The notes beneath the pieces were generated by a model. It saw nothing but the letters and a program-made list of their open reading frames with translations, had not been told where the DNA came from and made no database searches. The position numbers and the translations under genes were made by a program. A DNA stretch of 62,060 nt. Origin: Actinomycetota bacterium (GTDB lineage Bacteria; Actinomycetota; Geothermincolia; Geothermincolales; RBG-13-55-18). This document shows, in pieces, positions 17,144-24,562 of the stretch. How positions within the stretch are numbered: position 1 is the first letter of the stretch; every line of letters begins with the position of its first letter. Location of the stretch: the NCBI GenBank assembly GCA_003598015.1, contig QZKE01000083.1, forward strand, positions 1 through 62,060, read 5' to 3'.

Positions 17144-17863
17144 GTGAATATGTTCAAGGTCAGGTTGGCGGTGATCCTTCTGGATCTCCTCGCGAGACAT
17201 CCCCTGTTCGTCAGGATATTCCTCAGGCCGCTCGCCAACGCCCCCTTTTTCTCCCGCAAGCTCAACGTGATGTTCCGGGCTTTCATGGGCAGTACGGCAT
17301 TCGAGATCCACGACGTCGACGTGGAGAACGGGCGTATAGGTATCGGCGGCGTCGACGAAATGCTCTTCGGCTCCGAGTTCATCCACATTCTCCATGAAGC
17401 CTTCGGGGATATCGTGGCGGAGGAGGAGAAGGAGCGCATCCTGTACGACATCGGCTTCAAGGCATGCTACTACGAGGCGCAGGAAGCACTGCACAAGGGG
17501 CGTTGGGCGCCCCGGACCCTCGTCCCCCTCATCTATAACCGTGAGATCGTGGACAGGATACGCAGCGACCCGCTGATGGCACGTTTCTTCAACCACATCG
17601 AGAACATGGTGACCCGCATCATCCTCAACGAGGGAGGCTGGGGGTCTGTTGATTTCGATTTCAAGGCCCGTCCCATCGAGGTGAGGTTGTACAACTCCCA
17701 GGAGGCAAGATACCTGGGGCCCGCGGATAAGCCGGTGTGCCGGTTCTTCACGGGATTCATCGCGGGCCATGCCAGCTCCCTCCTGGGGGAGAGGGTCGAA
17801 GCCAGGGAGGTGAGCTGCGCGGCGATGGGCGCACCCTGCTGCAGGTTTGAAATAGACCGCTGA
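17144..17863 (+). CDS. V4R (4-vinyl reductase) domain protein 2
   Basis: 239 residues from a GTG at 17144; the ATG at 17150 aligns better with the first paralogue and is an equally good start. It has the same domain plan as V4R protein 1, with an N-terminal helical lead and a C-terminal cysteine motif VSCAAMGAPCCRFEI (C225, C232, C233). The two proteins share blocks such as RIGIGGV(E/D)E(I/M)LFGS, ARFF and NSQEA. A divergent tandem pair suggests a heterodimer or two ligands. It lies 66 bp after its paralogue and 28 bp before the first dehydratase-like subunit. Confidence 0.85.
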   Translation: MNMFKVRLAVILLDLLARHPLFVRIFLRPLANAPFFSRKLNVMFRAFMGSTAFEIHDVDVENGRIGIGGVDEMLFGSEFIHILHEAFGDIVAEEEKERILYDIGFKACYYEAQEALHKGRWAPRTLVPLIYNREIVDRIRSDPLMARFFNHIENMVTRIILNEGGWGSVDFDFKARPIEVRLYNSQEARYLGPADKPVCRFFTGFIAGHASSLLGERVEAREVSCAAMGAPCCRFEIDR

Positions 17864-17891
17864 CCCTGGAATTACCCTGCTGGGAGGAATT

Positions 17892-18992
17892 ATGGAGTAT
17901 TCGGAAGCCGTGGAGAGGATGACGGAGATCGTGCGTGACCCGCATGCGCCTTTGAGGGCGAAGAGGGTCGGAGGCAGCGAAGCCGCCGGCTACTTCTGCA
18001 GTTACGTGCCGGTGGAACTCATCCACGCAGCCGGGTTCACCCCCGTGCGCATGCTGCTGGGGCCGCCGCCGGGGGATGCGGCGGGTGCTTTCATGCAGCC
18101 TTTCTGCTGCTCCTTCGCCCGCAGTCTCCTGGAGGGATTGGCTGACGGCACCTACGACTACCTCTCCGCCGTGATCATGCCCCATACCTGCGACACCATC
18201 CGCAACCTCTCGGACCTGGTGGAGACGGCCGCACCCGGTACGCGCGTAATGTGCCTCATGGTCCCCACCATCACCCACACCCCCGAGGCGGTGGACTTCA
18301 TGACGGAGGAGCTGGCCGCCCTGAAGATTGCGTTGGAAGCTGTGGCGGGGAGAGGGGTAGGCGAATCGGGCTTGCGCGAGAGCATCGCCCTCTACAACCG
18401 CTGCCGCTCCGCCCTGGCCGGCCTGCGGGAGGCGAACCCGGGTAACCGTTTGCTCTATGCCGCCTATCTGGCCCTGCAACTCACCGGCCCCGAGGAGTTC
18501 CTGGACTTGATCGAACCGCTCGAGCCCGGCGAGGAGAGGGCGGGCACGAAGCGCGTCGCGGTGGTGGGCGGGCCCCTGCCCCTACTGGAGGTCTTCGACC
18601 TGCTGGAGGAGTACGGCATGTCCGTCGTCTGGGACGATATCTGCACCGCCTCGCGCTTCGCCGCGGGTATGGTGGGGGAGCACGCGGATCCCCTGCGCGC
18701 CCTGGCCGAGCGCTACCTGGGCCGGCGCCCCTGCCCCACCAAGCTCGACCCCACGAACCGGCGGGAGGAGAGCCTGATTGAGGGCGTAAGGGCCAGCGGG
18801 GCGGAAGGCGTGGTCTTCGCGCAGCAGGCATTCTGCGAGTTCCATTCCTTCGACTACCCGGGATTGAAGAAGCGGCTTGACGCGGAGGGCATACCCTCCG
18901 TGCGGCTGGACCTGGAGCATCCCTTCCAGCCCACGGGCCAGATGAAGACCCGCCTGCAGGCCCTGTCCGAGATGCTCTCAGAGGGGGTGTGA
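17892..18992 (+). CDS. 2-hydroxyacyl-CoA dehydratase / benzoyl-CoA reductase-like subunit (1)
   Basis: 366 residues of the HgdB/BcrC-type fold. Cysteines able to hold a [4Fe-4S] cluster are C36 (YFCSYVP), C72/C73 (QPFCCSFAR), C100 (MPHTCD) and a C-terminal one in AFCEFHSFDYP. The C-terminal helix ends with TRLQALSEML, typical of this superfamily. In known enzymes two such subunits form the electron-receiving dehydratase or dearomatising reductase, activated by an ATP-dependent [4Fe-4S] activase. No activase gene lies in this window. GGAGG precedes the ATG. The next gene encodes the partner subunit 6 bp downstream. Confidence 0.88.
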   Translation: MEYSEAVERMTEIVRDPHAPLRAKRVGGSEAAGYFCSYVPVELIHAAGFTPVRMLLGPPPGDAAGAFMQPFCCSFARSLLEGLADGTYDYLSAVIMPHTCDTIRNLSDLVETAAPGTRVMCLMVPTITHTPEAVDFMTEELAALKIALEAVAGRGVGESGLRESIALYNRCRSALAGLREANPGNRLLYAAYLALQLTGPEEFLDLIEPLEPGEERAGTKRVAVVGGPLPLLEVFDLLEEYGMSVVWDDICTASRFAAGMVGEHADPLRALAERYLGRRPCPTKLDPTNRREESLIEGVRASGAEGVVFAQQAFCEFHSFDYPGLKKRLDAEGIPSVRLDLEHPFQPTGQMKTRLQALSEMLSEGV

Positions 18993-18998
18993 CGCGCC

Positions 18999-20186
18999 AT
19001 GGCCAGGAGGTTGAAACTGCCCTGCGAGGAGACCATGAAAGAGGTGATGACCGCCTACTACACCGAGGCCTTCACCTCCGACAGACCCAAAGCCTGGGTG
19101 ACCTCGGGAGCACCCGTGGAGTTGCTGCTGGCCGCCGATGTGATACCCATCTTTCCGGAGAACTACGGGGCCATGATCGGGGCGCGGCACATGGGCGGAG
19201 ACCTCTGTTCCGCCGCCGGGGACCTCGGCTTCGACGACTGCGTCTGCTCCTACGCGCGCTGCACCATCGCCTCCACCGCGAGGGGGGAGGGGCCGCTGGG
19301 AGCGCTGCCCGCGCCCGACCTATTGCTGGCATGCAACAACGGCTGCGGGACCATGTTCAAGTGGTACGAGGTGCTGAGCCGGCGCTTCGACGTACCCCTG
19401 CTCTTCTTCGACACCCCCTACTGCGCCGGCGAGCCCACGCCGCAGGACCGTGCCTACCTCGTGCGCCAGTTGGAACGCATCCTCTCCGACCTTGGAGACA
19501 TCCTGGGCAGGGAGGTGGACCGCGACAAGCTCTGGGAGACCCTGCAGATCTCCAGCGACACCGCCAAGCTGTGGGTGGAGATACAGGAGCTACGCCGCGC
19601 CCATCCCTCGCCCCTGAACTCGCCGGACATGTTCCTGCACATGGCCATCATCGTTACCCTGCGGGGCACGGATACCGCTTACAGATATTACCAGGACATG
19701 CTGGCACAAGTGCGCGAAAGAGTGGAGCGGGGCGAGGGCGCCGTGGAGAACGAGAGGTACCGCCTGCTCTGGGACCATATCCCGCCCTGGTACGCGCTGC
19801 GCGATTTCTTCGACTTCTGCGCCGAGCAGGGCGCCTGTTTCGCCGTGGACACCTATACCAACGTGTGGCAGGGGGAATTCGACCTCGCCCGCCCCCTGGA
19901 GAGCCTGGCGGAATGCTACCAGATGGTCATGCCCAACCTGCGCCTGCCCCTGCGCGCATCCATGTACGTGGATTACATCCGCGACTACGACATCGACGGC
20001 TTCGTGATCCACTCCAACCACTCCTGCAAATCGTACTGCCTGGGGGAGTACGAGATCGCCCGCAGGATCACGGCGGAGACCGGGGTGCGCGGCGTTATCC
20101 TGGAGGCGGACATGGTGGATCCCAAGTTCTATTCCGAGGCACAGATAAAACAGATGATCACAGCGTTTTTAGAGTCGCTCGATTAA
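18999..20186 (+). CDS. 2-hydroxyacyl-CoA dehydratase / benzoyl-CoA reductase-like subunit (2)
   Basis: 395 residues, same superfamily as the previous gene but closer to the BcrB/HgdA-like branch. Cysteines C70 (GGDLCSAAGDLG), C81, C83, C88 and C112/C116 (CNNGCGTMFKW) offer a cluster site, and a late SNHSCKSYC segment matches the conserved C-terminal cysteine. It probably dimerises with the preceding protein. The reaction could be dehydration of a 2-hydroxyacyl-CoA or low-potential reduction of an aromatic or unsaturated acyl-CoA; sequence inspection cannot decide. The operon (ligase, V4R pair, two subunits, crotonase) resembles a degradation or detoxification module. Confidence 0.88.
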   Translation: MARRLKLPCEETMKEVMTAYYTEAFTSDRPKAWVTSGAPVELLLAADVIPIFPENYGAMIGARHMGGDLCSAAGDLGFDDCVCSYARCTIASTARGEGPLGALPAPDLLLACNNGCGTMFKWYEVLSRRFDVPLLFFDTPYCAGEPTPQDRAYLVRQLERILSDLGDILGREVDRDKLWETLQISSDTAKLWVEIQELRRAHPSPLNSPDMFLHMAIIVTLRGTDTAYRYYQDMLAQVRERVERGEGAVENERYRLLWDHIPPWYALRDFFDFCAEQGACFAVDTYTNVWQGEFDLARPLESLAECYQMVMPNLRLPLRASMYVDYIRDYDIDGFVIHSNHSCKSYCLGEYEIARRITAETGVRGVILEADMVDPKFYSEAQIKQMITAFLESLD

Positions 20187-20197
20187 AGGGAGGGCAT

Positions 20198-20989
20198 ATG
20201 GATTACGAAACGCTCTTATACGAGGTGGAGGGGCCGGTGGGGACCCTTACCCTGAACCGCCCCAAGTCCGTCAACGCGGTGAACCGTAAGATGATGGAGG
20301 AACTCATCGACTTCTGGGAGCGGCGGCAGCTCGATTTCGACACCAGCGTGATCATCCTCAGCGGTGCCGGGGAGAAGGGTTTCTGCGCCGGTTTTGATAT
20401 GAAGGATGCCACGGAGGGTTATTCCAGGGAGGGGATGACCCCCGAGAACATCTACCGCAACCAGAGCAGGTTTTCGGTCATCCTCAAACTCATGCGCACC
20501 TGTCCCCAGCCCATCATCGCCGCCGTGCACGGCTACGCCATGGGCGCCGGGATGTCCTTCGCCATGGCCTCGGACATCCGGCTGGCCAGCCGCGACGCGG
20601 TATTCTGCGCCGCCTATATAAACATCGGCGTCGGCGGGGCTGACCTGGCGTCCAGCTACCTGCTCTGGCGCCTGGTGGGCTTCGGCAAGGCGGCCGAGAT
20701 GTGTTACACCGGCGACCGCATCCCGGCGGATGAGGCCTGGCGCATCGGGCTGGTCAACAACCTCTACGAGCGGGACGAGCTCCTGGCCCAGGCCGGCGCC
20801 GTCTCCCAGAACCTCGCCTACAAGAGCCCCTTCGCGCTGCATCTTACCAAGGAGGCCCTGAACGCCGGCCTCAACGCGTCCAGCATGGACGAGGCCCTGA
20901 TGATGGAGAACCGCAACCAGTCCTATATGCTCACCATGCAGCTCATGAAGTACCTGGAACAACAGTCAGGGGGCGCGGGCGCGTCCTGA
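20198..20989 (+). CDS. Crotonase-fold protein lacking both hydratase glutamates
   Basis: 263 residues. It is an enoyl-CoA hydratase/isomerase family protein with the oxyanion segments SGAGEKGFCAGFDMKD (about 55-70) and GYAMGAGMS (112-120). By alignment to the classical hydratase pattern, the glutamate after GGGC is S120 and the glutamate of QPE is Y140. Ordinary syn-hydration of enoyl-CoA is therefore unlikely. D149 in VGGADLAS lies near where dienoyl-CoA isomerases carry an acidic residue. The ATG at 20198 follows AAAGGGAGGG. A longer frame reading through from 18989 is an artefact of a shared open frame. It is the last gene of the acyl-CoA operon. Confidence 0.88.
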   Translation: MDYETLLYEVEGPVGTLTLNRPKSVNAVNRKMMEELIDFWERRQLDFDTSVIILSGAGEKGFCAGFDMKDATEGYSREGMTPENIYRNQSRFSVILKLMRTCPQPIIAAVHGYAMGAGMSFAMASDIRLASRDAVFCAAYINIGVGGADLASSYLLWRLVGFGKAAEMCYTGDRIPADEAWRIGLVNNLYERDELLAQAGAVSQNLAYKSPFALHLTKEALNAGLNASSMDEALMMENRNQSYMLTMQLMKYLEQQSGGAGAS

Positions 20990-20999
20990 CCTTCCGCTC

Positions 21000-21518
21000 T
21001 TAGTACTCCGTCTTCTGAAACAGGCGTTCCGCGGGGCAGCCCAGTTCGCGTTGCTTGCAGTACTTGCAGGCAAGCGAGCCACGCACCGCGCCGTTTCCAA
21101 CCGTCGCGAGCAGGAGCAAGCCGGCCATCGCGGCAAGTACCGGCCACTTGAAATCCCTTACCAGGATCACTAACCCCGTTACCACGGGTATGAGGGAGAC
21201 CAGGATATCCGGGATAAGATCCCGCCAGGTGGCCTTCCTGTTGCTGAAGCCCTCCGGGTCGCCGCGGGAGAAGAGCAGGCTGCTCAACCTGCCCCTGCCG
21301 AAGGCGCAGGTCTTGCCGTAGTAATAGCAGTGCACGCAACTTCCCTTGAGCAGTCTTATCTCCAGGACCAGGATGAAGAGCAGGTAGGCTGTCATCCACA
21401 TCCAACCCACCTGGTAGATGATGAAAGCTCCGAATGCGTAGATAGCCAGGGAGACCAGGTTAGCGAGGACGACTATCCACCAGGGAAAGCTCTCACGGCA
21501 TGGCTTCTCTTCACTCAT
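21000..21518 (-). CDS. Cysteine-rich four-helix membrane protein (C-x2-C-x-YYG-x2-C family)
   Basis: 172 residues. Four hydrophobic segments (about 13-35, 38-57, 100-120, 123-143) alternate with cysteine motifs: C61/C64/C71 in CVHCYYYGKTC after TM2, and C151/C154/C161 near the C-terminus. Both motifs should lie on the same side of the membrane, probably the cytoplasm. Six cysteines suggest one or two metal or Fe-S sites or a redox role. I do not recognise a named family, but a distant relative with the same pattern lies at 43148-43633. It is convergent with the crotonase gene, 10 bp away, so it is not part of that operon. Confidence 0.78.
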   Translation of the reverse strand: MSEEKPCRESFPWWIVVLANLVSLAIYAFGAFIIYQVGWMWMTAYLLFILVLEIRLLKGSCVHCYYYGKTCAFGRGRLSSLLFSRGDPEGFSNRKATWRDLIPDILVSLIPVVTGLVILVRDFKWPVLAAMAGLLLLATVGNGAVRGSLACKYCKQRELGCPAERLFQKTEY

Positions 21519-21874
21519 TTCAAGCCGTTTCCAGTCACGGCCCGTAGGCGGCCCGCGGTTCCTTCATCTTCCGCTCTGAGAATCCAAGACCCATGGTCCA
21601 ATCCCCTTATTACCCTGCCCTGAGGCCTGCGTTCTGAAAGACGCCAGGAGCAGGAATCCTGCATGTGATGTTCTTGTGCGAGAAGTGGGGACTGGCACAT
21701 TCCAGGCCTGACCCCGAGCGTGCCTTGTGAACATCATGAAGACATCATAACACCTGTGCCTTTCCCGTTGTCGCCGGCACATTGCGAGGGTCGTGGAAGG
21801 TATTTGCGGCGGCTCGACTGAATAAGGATTGTAAGGACCGCGTTATGGAACAGGTTCCCAAGGGAGGATGAGAG
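21519..21874. other. Intergenic region between divergent genes
   Basis: 356 bp between the divergent cysteine-rich membrane protein (minus) and the CruF-like gene (plus), so it should contain two promoters. Scattered repeat remnants such as ACTGGCACATTCCAGGCC (near 21691) resemble the repeat fragments at 61900. No gene with a ribosome site is seen. Confidence 0.45.
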
Positions 21875-22825
21875 ATGGAAGAGAGCGTGCCGGTGGACGA
21901 GGTAAAGAGGGTGCCGGTAACCGCCGCGTGGAATAAAATGCCCCGCGCCCACCGGGTCATGATCGCGCTGGTGCTGCTGTACATTCTCTCCGCGGTCGTC
22001 GTCCATTTCATCTCCTGGGTCACCCACAAGGCTCCCCTACGCATAGAGCTTGTCGCCGTCGCCATGCTCTCCATGCTGGCCATCTGCATCTGGCACGCGG
22101 TGATAGTGAAGGGGACGAAGCAGGCGGTGGCCTTCTTCGTCATCTGCATCCTCATCGGATGGTTCTGCGAGTTCATCGGCCACAACTACGGCTGGTTCTT
22201 CGGTCGCTATAACTACACGAAGACCCTGGGGCCGGCCATCGGAGGAGTCCCCATCCTCATCACCGTCACCTGGGCCTTCATCGTCTACTCCGCGTTCATG
22301 CTCATAGACTGGCTGGCCGGACTGGGGGGCGAGGTCCGCGCCCGCTCCTGGTGGGGGAAGACCCTGTGGTCGGCCCTGGTGGCGGCGACCACCGCCACCC
22401 TGGTCTGCGCCTGGGACCTCATCGTAGACCCCATGGCCGCCTCTGGAGTGTGGTGGACCGCGGCCGGCAAGGACCCCTGGTGGTACTGGTTTCATGGCGG
22501 CCCCTACCTGGAAGAGCTTCCGGGCAAGGCGGGTATGGGCATGCCGGGGGTGCCCATCGGCAACTTCGTGGGCTGGTGGCTGGCCCCGTTTCTTATGGTC
22601 CTCATCTTTATGCTCATCTTCCAGAAACCCAACCGCTTGAAGGGGAGCCTGCTCGACGTGGTGCCCCTGCTGGTTTATTTCTATATCTTCTTAATCGTGG
22701 TGGTGATAGTGCTGGAGATGAACTGGACCTACGACGGCATGAATCAGGTGGCGCTCATCGGGTTTTTTACCATGATGCCGGTGATCCTGGTCTCGGCGGT
22801 GAAGTTCGCCCGCGACTATTTCTGA
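21875..22825 (+). CDS. Carotenoid biosynthesis protein, CruF-like (DUF422)
   Basis: 316 residues with about eight TM helices. Family features are an IGWFCEFIGHNYGWFFGRYNY segment (read near residues 88-108), PAIGGVPILITVTW, and CAWDLIVDPMA. CruF-type proteins hydrate the terminal double bond of acyclic carotenoids (1',2'-hydratase), and archaeal relatives make bacterioruberin. No other carotenoid genes are in the window, so the pathway role rests on family resemblance only. GGGAGGATGAGAG precedes the ATG. Confidence 0.8.
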   Translation: MEESVPVDEVKRVPVTAAWNKMPRAHRVMIALVLLYILSAVVVHFISWVTHKAPLRIELVAVAMLSMLAICIWHAVIVKGTKQAVAFFVICILIGWFCEFIGHNYGWFFGRYNYTKTLGPAIGGVPILITVTWAFIVYSAFMLIDWLAGLGGEVRARSWWGKTLWSALVAATTATLVCAWDLIVDPMAASGVWWTAAGKDPWWYWFHGGPYLEELPGKAGMGMPGVPIGNFVGWWLAPFLMVLIFMLIFQKPNRLKGSLLDVVPLLVYFYIFLIVVVIVLEMNWTYDGMNQVALIGFFTMMPVILVSAVKFARDYF

Positions 22826-23079
22826 AGTCGGGACGGCTATGCGAACGGGAGCGGCGGCGCGTATTTCGCTCCCACACCTCGAGAAGCGTGCTCGATTCCC
22901 GGGGCACATGACATCGCGGCGCCAGGGGTGCGGATTCGCGCGGCAGGATCCTTGCGCGATACCATCCTCCGCTAGATCAGGAACCCGGTGCAGGCAGAAG
23001 CGGCACGATTAATCTCCGCAGGTAATTGCGCCGATCTTATATTAGGCGCCGGGTCATTCGTATACGAGGAGTTGAGAAT

Positions 23080-23874
23080 TTGAAGTCGTTCAAGGTATAT
23101 GCAACTCTCGCTGCCCTTTTCTTCATCGCCATCATCCTCTTCTACACCATCACCTTCTATGGATTCCTGGACCCCGAGACACGCGGGTCGCTGGCTGTTT
23201 TCGATCTGATCCCCGCCCTGGCCGCTCTCTTCGCCCTTGTGTCGGTATCGCAGCTTCTACTTGTCTTCCGGCGCGGTGATCCTCCCCGGCTCATATGGAC
23301 CCTCATCCTGGCAGCGGTCCTCTTGAACCTGATCGCGGAGATAACATGGTTCGTCTACGAAATAATAATCTGGACCGAGGTTCCCTACCCATCCCTGGCG
23401 GACTATTTCTGGCTGGCCTCCTACATCCCCTTTTTCCTCGCCATAACGATACTCATTTCGAGATACCGCAAGATGGGGCTGACTTTCAGGAGACGGTCCT
23501 TGTTCGTCGTCATTCCTCTCATAGTAATCATTCTGGTGCTGGTGACCATCGCGGTCACCGCGCCGATCTTTTCCGATCCGGAAGCAGCACTGGCCGACAA
23601 GCTGATCAATCCGGCCTACGTTTACCTTGATTTTATTATCCTCGTACCGGCCCTTCTCATGACCTTCGCCTTCGCAAAGGGCGCGCAGGGAAAGCCCTGG
23701 CAGCTGATCGCATACTGCTTCATTCTCTTCGCGGTCGGGGACATCGCCTACGCCTACATGGCCTGGAACGGTCTCTACAGCACGGGGAACCACATCGACA
23801 TCCTGTGGACATGCGGTTACTTGCTGCTCGCAATCGCGGCCGCGTATCAGAAAGACATGGTACGCCGCGGCTAG
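23080..23874 (+). CDS. Stand-alone multi-helix membrane sensor-like protein
   Basis: About 264 residues with eight predicted TM helices. The loop EVPYPSLADYFWLASYIPF resembles the PYPSxAD motif found in membrane sensory modules placed before GGDEF/EAL or histidine kinase domains, but no output domain follows here. The TTG at 23080 is favoured because GAGGAG lies just upstream; an earlier TTG at 23026 has none. The gene is monocistronic. It may sense a membrane signal in partnership with a separate effector, or may be a reduced remnant of a sensor; both are inference. Confidence 0.72.
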   Translation: MKSFKVYATLAALFFIAIILFYTITFYGFLDPETRGSLAVFDLIPALAALFALVSVSQLLLVFRRGDPPRLIWTLILAAVLLNLIAEITWFVYEIIIWTEVPYPSLADYFWLASYIPFFLAITILISRYRKMGLTFRRRSLFVVIPLIVIILVLVTIAVTAPIFSDPEAALADKLINPAYVYLDFIILVPALLMTFAFAKGAQGKPWQLIAYCFILFAVGDIAYAYMAWNGLYSTGNHIDILWTCGYLLLAIAAAYQKDMVRRG

Positions 23875-23876
23875 GT

Positions 23877-24058
23877 TCCACAGCCTCTCGCATTTCCCGG
23901 AGAGGAACCATGCACGGAAGCACCGCCTCTCCGAGGTCGCCGCCCAGCTTGCGGTACGTTATATCAGCTCCACAGCCTCTCGCATTTCCCGGAGAGGAAC
24001 CATGCACGGAAGCACCGCCTCTCCGAGGTCGCCGCCCAGCTTGCGGTACGTTATATCA
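23877..24058. repeat. 90-bp tandem direct repeat (two copies, 92-bp period)
   Basis: Bases 23877-23966 recur almost unchanged at 23969-24058. Each copy has an internal stem of CCTCTC/GAGAGG (as in CCTCTCGCATTTCCCGGAGAGG split by a loop) and ends in ACGTTATATCA. It lies between the membrane sensor and the VOC gene. The ribosome site of the VOC gene begins 36 bases after the array. Confidence 0.88.
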
Positions 24059-24105
24059 TATAGAGCAGCGGGAAACCCTATCAGGAATCTTGAAGGAGGT
24101 CTGGA

Positions 24106-24543
24106 ATGGATCTGGTGGAGAAGCTCGATCACGTAGCCTTCGCGGTGAGGGACAAGAACAGGGCTGCCCTCTATCTCACCAATATCCTGGGGGCCAGGGA
24201 GGTATTCGACATGGAGTGGGGCGGTTTCCGTTTCACTACCTTCCTCATGGGCTCGGGCAGCATGCTGGAACTTGTCTACGCCGACGACCCCTCCAGCTTC
24301 GTAAACCGCTTCATCGATAAACGGGGCGAAGGGGTGCACCACCTCACCTTCAAGGTGCGCGATATCGAGGAGATGATCGAACACCTGCGCGCACGGGGAT
24401 TGAGCCCCTTCGACATCAACACCTCGAACGAACTGTGGAAGGAGTGCTACATCCATCCTCGCGAGGCCATGGGCACGCTCATCCAGTTCGCCGAGTTCCC
24501 CGAGGAGGAATGGGTAAAGATCTGGGAAGAGTCGCGCGAGTAG
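24106..24543 (+). CDS. VOC/glyoxalase-fold protein, methylmalonyl-CoA epimerase-like
   Basis: 145 residues, two beta-alpha-beta-beta-beta modules. Metal-ligand candidates are H9 (LDHVAFAVRD), E in GSMLELVY, H in GVHHLTFKV and a Gln near TLIQFAEFP. This pattern fits methylmalonyl-CoA/ethylmalonyl-CoA epimerases, though many VOC proteins share it. GAAGGAGG precedes the ATG. No mutase or carboxylase gene is next to it, so the epimerase assignment is moderate. Confidence 0.78.
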   Translation: MDLVEKLDHVAFAVRDKNRAALYLTNILGAREVFDMEWGGFRFTTFLMGSGSMLELVYADDPSSFVNRFIDKRGEGVHHLTFKVRDIEEMIEHLRARGLSPFDINTSNELWKECYIHPREAMGTLIQFAEFPEEEWVKIWEESRE

Positions 24544-24562
24544 AGGCACGCAGCGGTCCTCG

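Noticed and set aside
18989-20989. A single 666-codon fusion of dehydratase-like and crotonase proteins
   Set aside because: The first part reads the wrong frame of the dehydratase-like gene; the crotonase has its own ATG and ribosome site at 20198.
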